Notes: generated from the letters alone by a model not told the origin. A stretch of DNA of 64,000 nucleotides from Gossypium raimondii (GCF_025698545.1 NC_068575.1:56181980-56245979); one strand, 5' to 3'; positions 45,185 through 58,191 are shown, counted from the first letter of the stretch. Numbers and translations: made by a program.

Positions 45185-47632
45185 CTAGACTTTTGCAATC
45201 ATGTTGTACAACTTCACAAAATCATCTAAGGTGAGCTCCTCAGGTCTTGACTGCATGAATGATTCACGCATCAATTAGCCCAGTGCAGAAAATTGCAGCC
45301 AGGTAAACAAAATTGCATATAAAATAGAAAGGGGGAACTAATTATATTAATAATTAGAAAGTGCCAATTTCCAATGAAACTCACTGTCGTTGGAAGGCCA
45401 GCATCTCCAAGAGCTCTTTCTATCTCATTAGATGGGCATATGTGCTGGAGAGATCTCCTCAACATCTTCCGTTTTCCATTGAATGCAGAATGCACCTATA
45501 TTTTTAAGTAATAACAGTTACTAAGAAAAGAACTACAGGATGTCACTTAAATTTAAGTACTAATTTAGGATTTATCATCCAAAAAATATATGAATATCAT
45601 CTCAAAACAGGTTAGAACTCAGGTTTGAATGTCTACTTTAAGTTCCTACGGAACTACACGGAACTATGATGAGTTTTACTAACAATAAGTAAGGCTGCCT
45701 CAACATAGGAATCAACCAACCATGGAGAAAAAGCTTTTCGTGGAGGCCACTGAAGGATAGTCTGGGGCTTGTTTCAGCCTAAATGTAACAACAGCTGCAT
45801 CAACCTACAGAAGCATACAATCGAAGCCTTAGTACCATCCTTTTAGTAAAGTAAAAGATGGTTCAAGCGGACCCTGTTAGAGAAAGAAGGACCTATTCCA
45901 GGTGAAGCTAGATTGGTTTAAGTTGAAGCTCAAAATAACCAAATATGGTGCCCTGATATTGGTTAGATAACTTACATTAGGTTGAGGAAAGAAATTTGTT
46001 CTTGGGACTCTAAAGTTGTATTCAGGCTCTGAAAGAAAAAACATAATATAAAGATGACATAAGTTTTTGAAAACAATATTGACCTGGAATACATCAACAA
46101 AATTCTTTCCCATTGCATAAAGTTGAAAGCTGAAAAAACCAACAAATTAATACCAAACAAAAGCCTTCAGTAAATCAAAAGCACATGATGCAGTTTAAAA
46201 GCAAAGATTAAGTGAACAATGAATTCTAGAGCCACTAAATATTGTAGAAATACCAGAATAAAAATTAACAAAGACGTTGATGGGTCGGTACTCAGATGTC
46301 CGCAAAGACGATTCCACCAACCGCACAGCTGTTTCCTCCTGGAATTTTTCAAGCATTAAAGTTAGTAAACCAGTTTGAAAACTAAACCCAAACAGCCAAA
46401 AACAATCAACATAGAGAGACAATATTTTAACATATTCAACCTCACATTTCTACCTCATAAAAACATTCGAAAATTTTGATGAAAAATGCTAGTTTTACCA
46501 TATCAATAAATAAATCAAAAGGTACAAATAAAAACTTTACAGACCTGAAGCAAGAGAACAACTTCAGAGAAAATATTACCCATAGGAAGAAGTAGTTTAA
46601 TTACATCCGTACTTATGTTGAAGGGTAGGTTAGAAACTACCTGCAAAAAGAACAAGTATAAACTAACAATGGATAAGATTGGCATGTCAATTTTTTTATT
46701 TTTTTTTGGGGGGGGGGGGGGAAGATTTATCTATTATTCACAAATCGACAGTCTCTTGATTAGCATTTACCATCAAATTGAAGTCTAAAAATTAATCTAA
46801 CTTAGCTTCAAATGTAAACGAAGCACGGTTCTTACTTTGGCACGAATCAAGCTCACGTTCAAAGCCTTTCTACTTTCCAATATTGGAGAAATATGAGAAC
46901 GAATGTGACATTTGACAAAATCCTCTTGTAATACCTACAATTTTTTTTTCATATAATATTAAACGAGATTCAAAACCCAATGAAGATAATCAATAGAGAA
47001 GTAATATTTGTCAGACAATATACTGAATTTACCTTGAACTTGTCCGTGGTTTCAAATCTTTCTCTTACAAGATCCACCATATGAGGATCCTACTTCACCC
47101 AAAAAGAAAAAACTAAGCTATAATCTGTAGTAAAATTTATTCCCAGTAATTGCAACGTAGAAATGAGCGGACCTTTTCGATGGCGAGAACGGTGGCGCCG
47201 GAGTTTATGAGGACATTGGTCAAAGAACCAGTTCCCGGTCCGATTTCTAACACCACGTCACCTTCTTCTACATTGGCCGCTCGTGCCAGTTGCTCGTTAA
47301 TTTCAGGATTCAACATGTAATGCTGCATATATTAAATATTACAAAATTACTTAGTTTACCAAAGTTAACCCAGTGCATAAAAAAACAGGATAGAAAGGTA
47401 GGGCGCGTAATTAGACCTGGCCGAGGGATTTTCGTGGGAAGCGACCTTTGGAGTTGAGAGCTTTGAGAGTGGCGTGGTAGTCGTCATCTCGGCTCTTCCT
47501 CGAAGCGCACACTACATGCAACGATGCTGGTTGGTTTCGTGCGCCAGCGCTGCTTTTGGCCGCCGGGACTGTAGCGGTCGGGAGGGAAGCAATTGACCGG
47601 AGAGAGTGGAAGAGCTGAACCGCAGTGGTCAT
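45185..47632 (-). CDS. PFC1: Plastid rRNA adenine dimethyltransferase (KsgA/PFC1 type), 338 aa, ten exons
   Basis: Minus-strand exons 47,632-47,417, 47,322-47,173, 47,089-47,033, 46,934-46,836, 46,640-46,545, 46,338-46,254, 46,028-45,976, 45,804-45,721, 45,495-45,385 and 45,250-45,185 splice into a 338-residue frame. The enzyme uses S-adenosylmethionine to dimethylate two adjacent adenines near the 3' end of small-subunit rRNA. Motifs: GRFPRKSLGQHYML (motif X), LEIGPGTGSLTNVL (motif I, residues 97-110), AIEKDPHMV (motif II), QEDFVK (motif III) and VSNLPFNIST (motif IV, catalytic NLPF, residues 177-186). The C-terminal domain has FNGKRKMLRRSLQHI. The first ~45 residues are rich in S, A, T and R with few acids, consistent with a chloroplast transit peptide, as in Arabidopsis PFC1. 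Length is close to the family's. An intron has a 14-G run. Confidence 0.95.
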
Positions 47633-47774
47633 TTCTTCCTTAGCGAGAAATTTGGAAAATGAAGATTATTTTCTATCTCCTAACTTTTTTAATCCCAAAG
47701 TTACCCCATCTTAAATATGAAAACTACCGTTTTGTAACGTCTCTCGAAAGTCAAAACTACCCCTACTTTTAAGA
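47633..47774. promoter_or_regulatory. Upstream region of the rRNA methyltransferase gene
   Basis: Short AT-rich stretch between the start codon and the repeat block. It must hold at least part of the promoter; no specific element identified. Confidence 0.35.
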
Positions 47775-48845
47775 TAAATTACACAATTTGTCACTAGAGG
47801 TGTGCGTGGGCCAGGCCGAGCCGGGTTCGGCCTGGGCTCAACTAAAATTTTAGTCTCGTTTGCTGGACCCAGGCCCGTCCCAGCCCGAAAAATGGGCTTA
47901 AAATTTTGCCCAATCCCGACCTGAATAAAAATATTAAAACCCGAGGCCCGACCCTTTTTTAAACGGGCCTTATTTTTTTGTCAAAGCCTATTTTTTGGGC
48001 TTATATTTTTACCCAAACTCTCTCACATTTTAGGCTAGCCTTCGGGCCGGGCCGGGTGGCCCAACCCATGAACAGGTCTATTTGTCAACCAACTTTGATA
48101 AATTTTTATTTTGGGTACTGAAAATAAAAACAATACAAATTAGACACTGCCATTAATAATCATTTCATTTTAGTCACTCAACTTTAATAATTTTCATTTT
48201 GGTCATTTTTTGTTAATTCAATGTTATTATAGTCATTTTAGTCACCTAATTTTAATAAATTTTTATTCTGATCACTCATTTTATTGTTTTAAATCTTGTT
48301 ATTATTATTATTTCTTATTTTAGAATTAATTTTAGTTTTTCCTTAAAAAGGAAAAGTTTAGGATTTTATAAGGAATTACATGGATTTTTTAATTAATTTT
48401 AGTTATTTCTAATACAAAGGAAAAACATGGGACTTTACTAGGAATTATCTAGGATTTTATAGAAAAACCAATTTATCTTTTAATTTCTCCTTTTAGAATT
48501 AATTTTAGTTCTATTCTAGTAAAAGGAAAAAATCTGGGTTTCCTCATGAAAAATCCTGAACTTTTACTAGAAAAGCTTGGTTTTTTTATTATAAATAATT
48601 GAGTTACAAGAAAAACTTAGATTTCATCTCCACGGTTAAATAACTCAATCTCCTATAAAAATTCAAGGTTTTTTAATAAATTAATTTTAAAAAAGAGCAA
48701 ATGTGTGACTAAATGAAAAATTTATTAAAGTTAGTTTACTAAAATGAAAATGTTGTTAACGATAGTGCTTTATTTATATATTTTTATTTTAGATACCCAA
48801 AATAAAAATTTATAAAAATAAATGATCAACTATGTAATACACCCT
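47775..48845. repeat. Long imperfect inverted repeat (MITE-like element)
   Basis: The left side (after removing 47,795-48,088) reads AAATTACACAATTTGTCACC then AACTTTGATAAATTTTTATT; the reverse complement of the right end gives TATTACATAGTTGATCATTT and then TTTATAAATTTTTATTTTGG. Matching continues inward for over 100 bp, including TTCATTTTAGTCACTCAACT against TTCATTTTAGTAAACTAACT. No clean target duplication was found. Confidence 0.6.
47795..48080. mobile_element. Short hAT-type MITE
   Basis: A 286-bp GC-richer unit with terminal inverted repeats (TAGAGGTGTGCGTGGGCCAG against, from the other end, TAGACCTGTTCATGGGTTGG) and rich in GGCCCG/CGGGCC words. It is flanked by the 8-bp sequences TTTGTCAC (47,787-47,794) and TTTGTCAA (48,081-48,088), a one-mismatch duplication of hAT size. 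It is inserted in the left arm of the larger inverted repeat. Confidence 0.75.
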
Positions 48846-51221
48846 GTTTTAAAAATCTAGGCTATCCCTTTTATTTAAAATCCAATGCAAATAAAAAATT
48901 GTTAAAAGAAACAAATAATCCTTTGCTCCAAAAAAATATATAAAATTCAACACATAATATTTTATTTTATTCATTACTTTGCAAAGTTAACAAATGGGAG
49001 GAAAAGAACCTTTTCAAATATGTATAATTTTAATTTAACATGCATCATCTTATTATTTTAATTTAGAATAACTTTTTTATACATTAATTATCTCTTTTAT
49101 TTTCTCTCCTCACCTTTTTTTCTATTAAACATACTCAAATTTTTATTTATTTCCTCGCATCCTTTCACTTATTTTACTAAGTATAAGTGTTTAACTAAAT
49201 TGGTGTCATAAGTTAACTCGACATTACCTCGATCAAGAAAAGTATTTAAAATTTAAATTTATAACAATTAATAAATATTACCTATTCTATAATAATTAAT
49301 AAACATTATTATAATATTTTTATACTTTTATATAAAAACTATAAAAGAAAAAACAAATTAACCCCCTCCCTAAAAAAAAAGAAAATACATTGTGGGACTT
49401 AAGTCCTCATAATAGGACTTAAACTTAGAACATCAAACTCTCTAATTCTTAAACTTCACAGTTTCAATCAATGCCCCGTTATTATTCTTATTATAACACA
49501 AAACATATGGTTTTTTGTGATGATTTGCACTGTAGGGGTGCCAATAGTCACAAATAATAGGGCAATTCACACCATGAAATTGGAAAGTAAGGACAACCAC
49601 TAAATTTGGGAATTATAACGAAACTAATAGAATGAGTTTTTGTTGAGTAAGGTTGCTTGTGTTCTCATGTTCCTTAATCCTAATGTTGAGGGGTATTTAT
49701 AAAAGGGAGGAAAGTTGGATGTACGACCCCAAAATTGCATGTAAGCATTATGATAAGGTAGCGATAGTCAACCCAAGGTACTATTTGACTTGATCTAAAA
49801 TGACTAAACGAGGAAGCTGTCAAATGTGATATATTGATAGTTGTATTCAGGGATTTTTCTAATATATCTTCACAAATCACGTGAGCCTTAAGATATGATG
49901 CTCGAATAAGAACTTGGGGTTTGGGGCTCTCAGGCGAAATAGTGAGAGGGCTATGTTGTTGTAGATTGGGCAAGGGTATGAATATAGGTCTTTATGGAGA
50001 AGATCCTTATGTCAATGGATATTTTGTCGATGGGAAGGGTTCTAGGTACTACATAAGTTATGGGGTATAACAATTGTCTCCTAGATGAAAAATATGTTAT
50101 AAACTGACTTGGCTTAAGTTGTCTATTTTAGGTGAAAGTAACTGTCGTCACTTGGAATGACTTCCTTTTTTAAGCGTCATCATTATTCTTCAATTCTTTA
50201 CTGATTGTTTTTAAACACATGGCTTTTCCTAATTTGTGGTGGGAGAAGGTGTTATTTATATTTGTCATCATTTTATTCGGAATGTTTGTTCTTATATAGC
50301 TACACTAGTTATATAAACAGGGAGTGTGCTTTATTTGGAGATTGACATCTTTGTCTTTTTTTATTGTCATAATATTTTCTTGTGGGATTTATCATTGCGT
50401 GCTTTAATGGGAGTTTGTCATCTTTGTCCTTTTTAATTGTCATAATATTTTCTCGTGAGATTTTGTTGTTTCCCGTAGAGATGGCTGACAATTCTCTAAA
50501 AAAATGATATTATAGTAGAAGGTGAAAAGTTATCATGCACCACAATAATAAATGAGATGGTGGCTATGTTGTGTTTATGACGTTTGCAACGTTTGCATTA
50601 TAAATATGAGTTTTTAGTGTCATCGAGTATTCATTGGATGGGCAAAGTGGCAGTCTATGGACGAGGCTTCTTTCTTCTCATGCTCCTGTTTCAGATTGGT
50701 TTTCATCTGCTCCAAAACTAATGATTTGCGAGGATCTTGTGAGTTTGTCCTGTGCTATTGGGCAAATTATCAAGAGCCTATTAGCGGTTTCTAACGTTGT
50801 ATTTTTGGATTATACCAAACATCGAGAAAATCCTTCCACAACTAGATTTCATAATACATTTACTCTTTCTTCTAGTAATCTTTTTGGCGTAAGGGGGTTC
50901 CAACCCCGAAATGTCATGGTGTATCAATTTTTGGACATTATTTTTTGCCTCTATAAATTGGGGACTTTTCCTTTATCTTATCATGGGCTATCCCAACATT
51001 TGTCCGACTTATTGCTCCCCATTGACTGGTTCTTCTGTCGAGAGACAATATCATTTTATATAGGCAGTCGTGGGGTTACATTTAAAAATTAGCAATTAAG
51101 TTATTATTAAAGATACCATTGTACATAGTCATGTAAGTTGAGTTTGGCCGCCACTTCAAGCGGATGATGGATGGAAGAAGTCCCTAATCTTTCACTCTCT
51201 TAAATGAAAATGGACAACCGG
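48846..51221. other. Repeat-poor AT-rich intergenic region
   Basis: No recognised gene. A plus-strand frame at 50,634-51,092 (152 codons) is open but matches no family I know. An approximately 78-bp tandem duplication (TCTTTGTC, TATTGTCATAATATTTTCT) lies near 50,335-50,465. Confidence 0.45.
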
Positions 51222-53477
51222 TGTAACAGCCCGATTCTGGGCCTAGTCGGAACAGTGGTTTCGGGACCACAAATTCGACTAGGGAAAATATTATTATTAT
51301 TATATTTTTATGATCTACAATTTCACGGAAAAATTTTGTAAAAATTTTGTTCGAAAATTTCGACGTTTGGGCACTCAATTTAGTCAAAAAGACTAAATTG
51401 TAAAAAGTGCAAAAGTTGAGTTCTACATGTTAGAAGTGTCTAATTGTTATGAAATTATAAATTGGTGGTCCTTATATGGTAATTAGACCATTAGTTAATT
51501 GATGGACAAAAATAGACATAAGAAATAGGTGAAATAGATTTTTTTTAAATGGGGGCATTTTAGTCATTTAGTAATAAAAAGAATTAAAAAGGGAAAAAGA
51601 TGGAAAAATGTGCTCATCTTCTCCATGGTGAACGAAATCAACAAGGGGGAAACCATAGTTAGGGTTTTTAAGCTTCCAAGCTCAATAATCAAGAAAGATG
51701 AGAAGACTACCTCAAACGGGGAAAAGTGAAGATAGTGGAGTAAATTGTCAAATTACGATATTCTTCACCGAGGTAAGGAAACATGTGAAATAATGCATAT
51801 TTTTTATATTATTTGGTATATGTTGATATTTATTTGAACATAGAATAAATATTCGGCAAAGATTCTAAAAGTGTGGTTAAGTTGGGAAATGTGGTAAATG
51901 TTGAAAAACACGGTTTCCGGTTGAACACTCGGAATAGGCCGGATTACATTGAATATAAAGGGGGTTGCTAAGTGCTAGTTTCCCGATTCATTGGTGGTTG
52001 CTAAGTGCTGATTCCACCGTATCTTAAATGTGAAAGGGGTTGCTAAGTGTTGATTCCCCGACTCATTGGTGGTTGTTAAGTGCTGATTCCACTGTATCTT
52101 AAATGTGAAGGGGGTTGCTAAGTGCTGATTCCCCCGAGGGGTTGCTAAGTGCTGATTCCACCGTATCTTAAATGTGAAGGGGGTTGCTAAGTGCTGATTC
52201 CCCGACTCATTGGTGATTGCTAAGTGCTGAATCCACCAATAACAGATAACATTCCGAGTGTTCAACGAGGAAATTGGAAAGGTGAATATTTATATATGGT
52301 GGAAAAGTTTATGGGAGGAATATTGGGTTTGATACTTAATTAACCCATATGTAAGATGGGAGGAAATATCAAAAATACAAAAGAACAATTTAAATACAAA
52401 ACTGTTTTGAATAATAACAATTGGGCAACTTTGAAAAATCACCATAAATGGTGAAAAATGAATTAGAGGTTGAATAATATATGAAATTGAAGCTGGATGA
52501 GTTTATTTTCACATGAAAGAAATAGAGCAAGCAAAAGAGTTGTATATTTGGGGATATTTGAATTTTATTGAGACAGGGTTGAATTGATTTCGAAATCCCC
52601 TGTTCCAACTTTTAAAAATCATCATAAATTGTAAAAAAATAATTATGGCCTAAAATTTATATGTTTGGATTCTTTAATGAGTTTATTTTTAATATAAACA
52701 AACGAGAACATTGTTTGAATTTTGTACAAGGAGTTAAGTAAATTTTAGTAAGGAGAGGTCAGAACTGTCGAGCAGTGAAACAGGGGAATCTTTAGAGAAC
52801 AAACTGTACTAATTGGCCAAACCAAAAATTCTGAAAATTTTATGGTGGAAAGGTATATGAATCTAGTTTTGGATAAAATTTATAGAACTTAATTTGGATC
52901 CATGTAGCTCCAGATAAAAATAAATTAGTGACCGTGATACAGAAAAATAACTTGCTGGAAATTGAACAAACAATGAATTTTATGTGTGATTAAAATTATG
53001 TTACTATGTAATCATGTGAGGAATTTATTTATTGGTCATATGTTTACTTACTAAGCTATATGCTTACTCGTTTTTATTTTCCCTTAATTATAGTGACATC
53101 AATCAGCTCGGAACTTGGACGACTTCAGACAATCATCCACACTATCATCAACTTTTTGGGTATTTTGCAATTAATACGTTGGAAACATGGCATGTATAGA
53201 TGACTTTATGTAATGTGGTATAAATATGTATATATTCAGTATTGTTCGGTTTAATATGTTGGTGTTTATTAATGGATAAATTATGTCTGAACATATAACT
53301 GTAATTGGTTGAAAATATTAAAGTTGTTTGAAATTGTCTTCGAAAATTTGCAGGGGGTTTTATGTAAAAATAAGCAGAAATGCTGTCGAAATTTTTATAT
53401 AAAAAAATTATAAGTGTTGAGTTCTAGTAATACCTCATACTCTGTTCCTGCAAGGAACACGGGTAAGGGGTGTTACA
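51222..53477 (+). repeat. 5' LTR of the chromovirus
   Basis: Runs from TGTAACAGCCCGATTCTGGG to GGTAAGGGGTGTTACA. It contains a minisatellite (51,962-52,240) and shares its ends with the solo LTR at 39,440. Confidence 0.9.
51962..52240 (+). repeat. Minisatellite inside the chromovirus LTR
   Basis: Eight copies of TTGCTAAGTGCTGATTCC or close variants, alternating between two spacer types: CACCGTATCTTAAATGTGAA-like and CCGACTCATTGGTG-like. The ORF on the minus strand here simply repeats NQHLATPFTFKI. Confidence 0.92.
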
Positions 53478-53483
53478 TTTTAG

Positions 53484-53501
53484 TGGTATCAGAGCTACGG
53501 T
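53484..53501 (+). other. Primer-binding site of the chromovirus
   Basis: TGGTATCAGAGCTACGG begins six bases after the 5' LTR, the usual methionine-tRNA site of plant retroelements. Confidence 0.85.
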
Positions 53502-53589
53502 TTAGCCGGTTCTCGGACTAATAAAATATGCGAGAAAGTCTATCTATATATGTCATAATTATATTGTGATAGTGTGATGATTTCTGACA

Positions 53590-54710
53590 CTTTAAATTGT
53601 GTTTATATTTTTTATATAGTAAATGGAACCAGACCGAGCTGTAATAGATGATGTGAAAAGTAACACGCCGGCTTCCGCACAAAGGACCATGCCTGAAGAA
53701 AGTAGACATGAGACGCATAGTCAGGTTTGTTCGTGTAAATTTGAATGCTCAACCTCCTCCACCCCCTCCTATTCCTCAACCGGTCCCCGTAGCTCCACAA
53801 AGTGTTGATTTGGTAAGATCAAGTAAACCTCCTGTTGACAAAATCTGAAAGCATGGGGCTGAAGATTTCAGGGCTAATGTTGGTGATGATCCAGAAAAAG
53901 TAGAGTTTTGGCTGGAAAATACTATTCGGGTATTTGATGAACTATCTTGTACTTTTGATGAGTGTTTGAAATGTGCTGTGTCTTTACTGAAGGATTCAGC
54001 ATACCGTTGGTGAAAAATATTAATATCAGTGGTTCCGAAAGAAATAGTTAATTGGAACTTCTTCTAGGAGGAATTCAGAAAGAAATATATAAGCCAACGA
54101 TTTATTGATCAGAAACATAAGGAGTTTCTTGAGTTGAAGCAGGGTCGGATGTATGTGGCAGAATATGAAAGGGAGTTTGTTAGGCTCAGCAAGTATGCCC
54201 AGGAATGTGTGCCCACGGAGGCCATTATGTGTAAAAGATTTGAAGAGGGGTTAAATAAAGATATCAGATTGTACGTTGGGGTTTTATAGTTGAAAGAATT
54301 TGTAGTATTGGTTGACCGAGCCTGTAAAGCTGAAGAACTGAGTAAAGAAAAGAGAAGAGCGGAGATTGAAGCTCGAGATGTAAGAAAAAGTCAATGGGCA
54401 GGACATTTCAATCCTAACCAAATAAGCTTAAAGGGATGGATCCACGATCAACTGGTTCAGCTAGGTATTCACATAGAGATCGAGGGAAATCATACCCTGG
54501 AGCTAAAACTCAAACTACCTCGATGGCAAGTGTGGGCAATATGGGGAATACTAGACCTGAGTGTCAACAGTGTGGCAGGCGACATGTTGGAGAGTGTTGG
54601 GGATTTAGACGAGCCTGTTTCAGGTGTGGTTCTCAACAACATTATATAAAAGATTGCCCTGAGAGAATAGAGGAAGAAAGATTGCAGAGAGCTAGATCGG
54701 GTGATATTGT
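53590..54710 (+). pseudogene. Chromovirus gag
   Basis: Frames give FRANVGDDPEKVEFWLENTI, YISQRFIDQKHKEFLELKQG and YEREFVRLSKYAQECVPTEA, the retrotransposon Gag domain, then after a frameshift near 54,440-54,560 [13 protein letters not shown] and [14 protein letters not shown], a CCHC zinc knuckle. In-frame stops near 53,847, 54,012, 54,066 and 54,287 break it. Confidence 0.85.
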
Positions 54711-57700
54711 TAGTAGAGGTAGACCATCCAGGAATGTTGACAGCAAAGTCAGCGGTAAAAGTGTGGTGAAAGATATAGTTGGGAGATCAGAAACTATAAC
54801 ACTTGCCAGAACTTATGCCATACGTGCTCGTGAGGATGCATCATCTCCTAACGTAATTACTGGTACATTTTCTCTTCATGATATTGATGTTGTTGCTTTG
54901 ATTGACCCTGGGCCTATTCATTCATATGTATATGTGAATTTAGTATCTAGTAAGAATTTGCCTGTTGAAAATACTGAATTTGTGATTAAAGTATCAAATC
55001 CTTTAAGAAAATATGTCCTAGTCGATAAGGTTTGTAAGAATTGTCTTCTGATGATTTACGGTCACTGTTTCCCGGCTAATTTGATGTTGTTACCATTTGA
55101 TGAGTTTGATGTTATTCTGGGGATGGGTTGGTTGATATTGCATGATGCCAAGGTAAATTGTAGACAGAAAATCCTAGAATTGAAATGTGAAAATGGTGAA
55201 ATTCTCCGGATTGAAGCAGAGGAGTCGAATAAATTGCCTATGGTGATTTCACACATGTCTGCTCAGAAATACTTGAGAAAAGGATGTGAAGCTTATCTTG
55301 CTTATGTGTTGAATACTGATATAACTGGGTCGAAGCTTGAATCAGTGCTGGTAGTTTGTGAATTTCGGGACGTATTTCCAGAGGAATTGCCTGGGTTACT
55401 TCCGATTAGAGAAGTTGAGTTTGTTATTGATTTGTTACCCGCATCGCACCAATTTCTATTACACCGTGTCGGATGGCTCATCGAGTTGAAAGAATTAAAA
55501 GCTCAATTACAAGAGTTGACAGATAAAGGATTTGTGAGACCAAGTTTTTCTCCTTGGGGTGCTCCTGTATTATTTGTGAAAAAGAAAGATGGCTCTATGA
55601 GACTTTGCATTGACTATTGTCAGCTTAACAAAGTGACTATAAAGAACAAGTACCCTTTACCAAGAATTGATGATTTGTTCGACCAACTAAAAGGAGCAAC
55701 AGTGTTTTCAAAGATTGATCTGAGGTCGGGTTACTATCAGTTGAGAGTTAGGGAGTTCGATGTGCCAAAGACCGCTTTCAGAACGAGGTATGGCCATTAT
55801 GAATTTCTGGTAATGCCTTTTGGGTTGACTAATGCTCCGGCTATTTTTATGGATTTAATGAACCGAATTTTCCGGCCGTATCTAGATAAGTTTGTGGTGG
55901 TGTTCATAGATGATATTTTAATTTATTCTTGGGATGAATCCGAGCATGCCGAATATTTGAGAATTTTGTTGCAGATTCTGAGAGAGAAGAAATTATATGC
56001 TAAAATTAGCAAAAGTGAGTTTTGGCTTCGTGAGGTTGGATTCTTGGGGCATATAGTTTCAAGTGAAGCTATTTGGGTTGATCCAAGCAAAATTTCAGCA
56101 ATTGTTGATTAGGAGCCACCAAAGAATGTGACCGAGGTTAGAAACTTTCTGGGCTTAGCCGGATATTACAGACGGTTTGTCAAGGGATTCTCGATGATTG
56201 CCTCTCCTATGACTAAGTTATTGCAAAAGAATGTCAAGTTTGAATGGACCGATAAATGTCAACAAAGTTTCGAGAAATTGAAGGCTTTATTTACTGAGGC
56301 ACCAGTGTTGGTACAACCTGAGTTAGGGAAGGAGTTTATAATTTACAATGATGCATCGTTGAATGGTCTTGGGTGTGTGTTAATGCAAGAGGGCAAAGTA
56401 ATAGCTTATGCTTCGAGACAGCTGAAACCACACGAGAAGAATTATCCGACGTATGATTTAGAATTGGCGGCCATTGTTTTTGCTTTAAAAATTTGGCGTC
56501 ATTATCTGTATGGTGAGAAATGCCGAATCTTCACTAATCATAAGAGTTTGAAGTATTTAATGAATCAAAAAGACTTGAATTTGCGACAACGAAGATGACT
56601 CGAGCTAATAAAAGATTACGAGCTAGTGATTGATTATCATCCTAGAAAAGCTAATGTTGTTGCTGATGCCTTGAGCAGAAAATCTTTATTCGCTTTGAGA
56701 GCTATGAGTACGAGATTAACTTTATCTAATGATGGTACCGTTATTCCTTCAGCAAATTCGGGAAGCTCAAAAGAATGACAGTGAATTACAAGCCATGAGA
56801 GCTCAGTGCGAAGCAGGTGTTGACTCAGATTTTCGAATTAGCTCAGATGATTGTCTGATGTTCCGGGATAGGGTATGTATACCAAGAAGTGATGAGTTAA
56901 TTCAGATCATTTTATGTGAGGCACACAGTGGTGATTTGTCAATTCATCCAGGTAGTGTGAAAATGTATAATGATTTGAAGAAATTGTATTGGTGGCTGGG
57001 AATGAAAAATGATATCTCAGAATTTGTATGAAAGTGTTTAATTTGTCAACAAGTGAAAGTTGAGCATCAAGTATCATCGGGTTTACTTCAGCTGGTAATG
57101 ATTCCAGAGTGGAAGTGGGATAGCATCACGACGGATTTTGTGATGGGATTGCCTTTGACTCCAAAAAAAGAAGGATGCTATTTGGGTAATTGTTGATAGA
57201 CTGACAAAGTCAGCCCATTTCATTCCAGTACGCATTGATTACTCACTTGACAGGTTGGCGGAGTTATATATTGTTGAAATAGTGAGACTACACGGGGTGC
57301 CTAAGTCTATTATATCGGATAGAGATCTGAGGTTCACATCGAGGTTTTGGATAAAGTTGCAGGAAGCTTTGGGTACAAAATTGAACTTTAGTACTGCGTT
57401 CCATCCGCAAACTGACAGGCAATCAGTTTAAGTTCTTGAAGACATGCTCCGATGTTGTATTTTAGAATTTGAAGGCAGTTGGGAGCAATATCTACCATTG
57501 GTTGAATTTGCTTACAACAATAGCTATCAGTCAAGTATACGAATGGCACCGTATGAAGCATTATATGGGCGTAAGTGTAGAACTCCTTTATATTGGACTG
57601 AGCTCGATGAGAACCGGATTCATGGAGTTGACTTGGTGAAAGAAACTGAAGAAAAAGAAAAAGTAATCTGTGACTGTTTAAAGGTTGCTTCAGATCGGCA

Positions 57701-57881
57701 AAAGTCATATGCGGATTTAAAGAGGAAAAAGATTGAGTTTCAAGTGGGCGACAAAGTGTTCTTGAAAGTATCTCCATGGAAGAAGATTTTGAGATTTGGT
57801 CGTAAAGGCAAATTGAGTCCACGCTTTATTGGACCGTATGAAGTTATTGAAAGAATTGGACTTGTAGCTTATCGGTTAGCT
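54711..57881 (+). pseudogene. Chromovirus pol: protease, RT, RNase H, integrase
   Basis: Protease remnant [10 protein letters not shown] near 54,900 followed by [11 protein letters not shown] from [15 protein letters not shown] (near 55,575) through FIDDILIYS (near 55,905); a TAG at 56,110; RNase H with [10 protein letters not shown] and [18 protein letters not shown]; a stop at 56,596; ADALSRK; the integrase zinc finger (HPGSVKMY, then after a [11 protein letters not shown]); the integrase core, in which an extra A in the run near 57,165 shifts the frame. The stretch around the expected catalytic Glu (HPQTDRQSV) runs into TAA near 57,430. The core then continues with EQYLPLVEFAYNNSYQSSIR and [10 protein letters not shown]. 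The RT and RNase H catalytic motifs survive locally, but the polyprotein cannot be made intact. Confidence 0.92.
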
Positions 57882-57882
57882 T

Positions 57883-58191
57883 TTGCCGCCAGAGTTGGAA
57901 AGAATACATAATGTATTTCATGTATCGATGTTACGACGCTATCATTTTGATCCTTCACATATAGTTTCTCCTACAGAAGTTGAAGTTCGATCGGATATGA
58001 CTTATGAGGAGGAACCGATAAAGATTCTAGCTCGAGAGGTCAAACAGTTAAGAAAAAAAAGTGTAGTCTTAGTGAAAGTGTTGTGGAAAAAACATGGAAT
58101 GGAAGAGGCTACGTGGGAACCGGAGGAAGTTATGAGGAAACAGTACCCAAATATCTTTTCCGGTAAGATTTTCAAGGACGAAAATCCTTAA
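57883..58191 (+). pseudogene. C-terminal integrase tail with chromodomain-like segment
   Basis: HNVFHVSMLRRYHFDPSHI precedes YEEEPIKILAREVKQLRKKS, VVLVKVLWKKHGMEEATWEP and EEVMRKQYPNIF. The last part has the beta-strand/W-K..EATWE pattern of the chromodomain that steers chromoviruses to heterochromatin. It overlaps the end of the preceding open frame by 29 bp in another frame, so one frameshift lies near 57,885. Confidence 0.8.

Noticed and set aside
51975-52265. 96-codon repetitive ORF (NQHLATPFTFKI repeats)
   Set aside because: A translation of the LTR minisatellite, with no independent coding signal.
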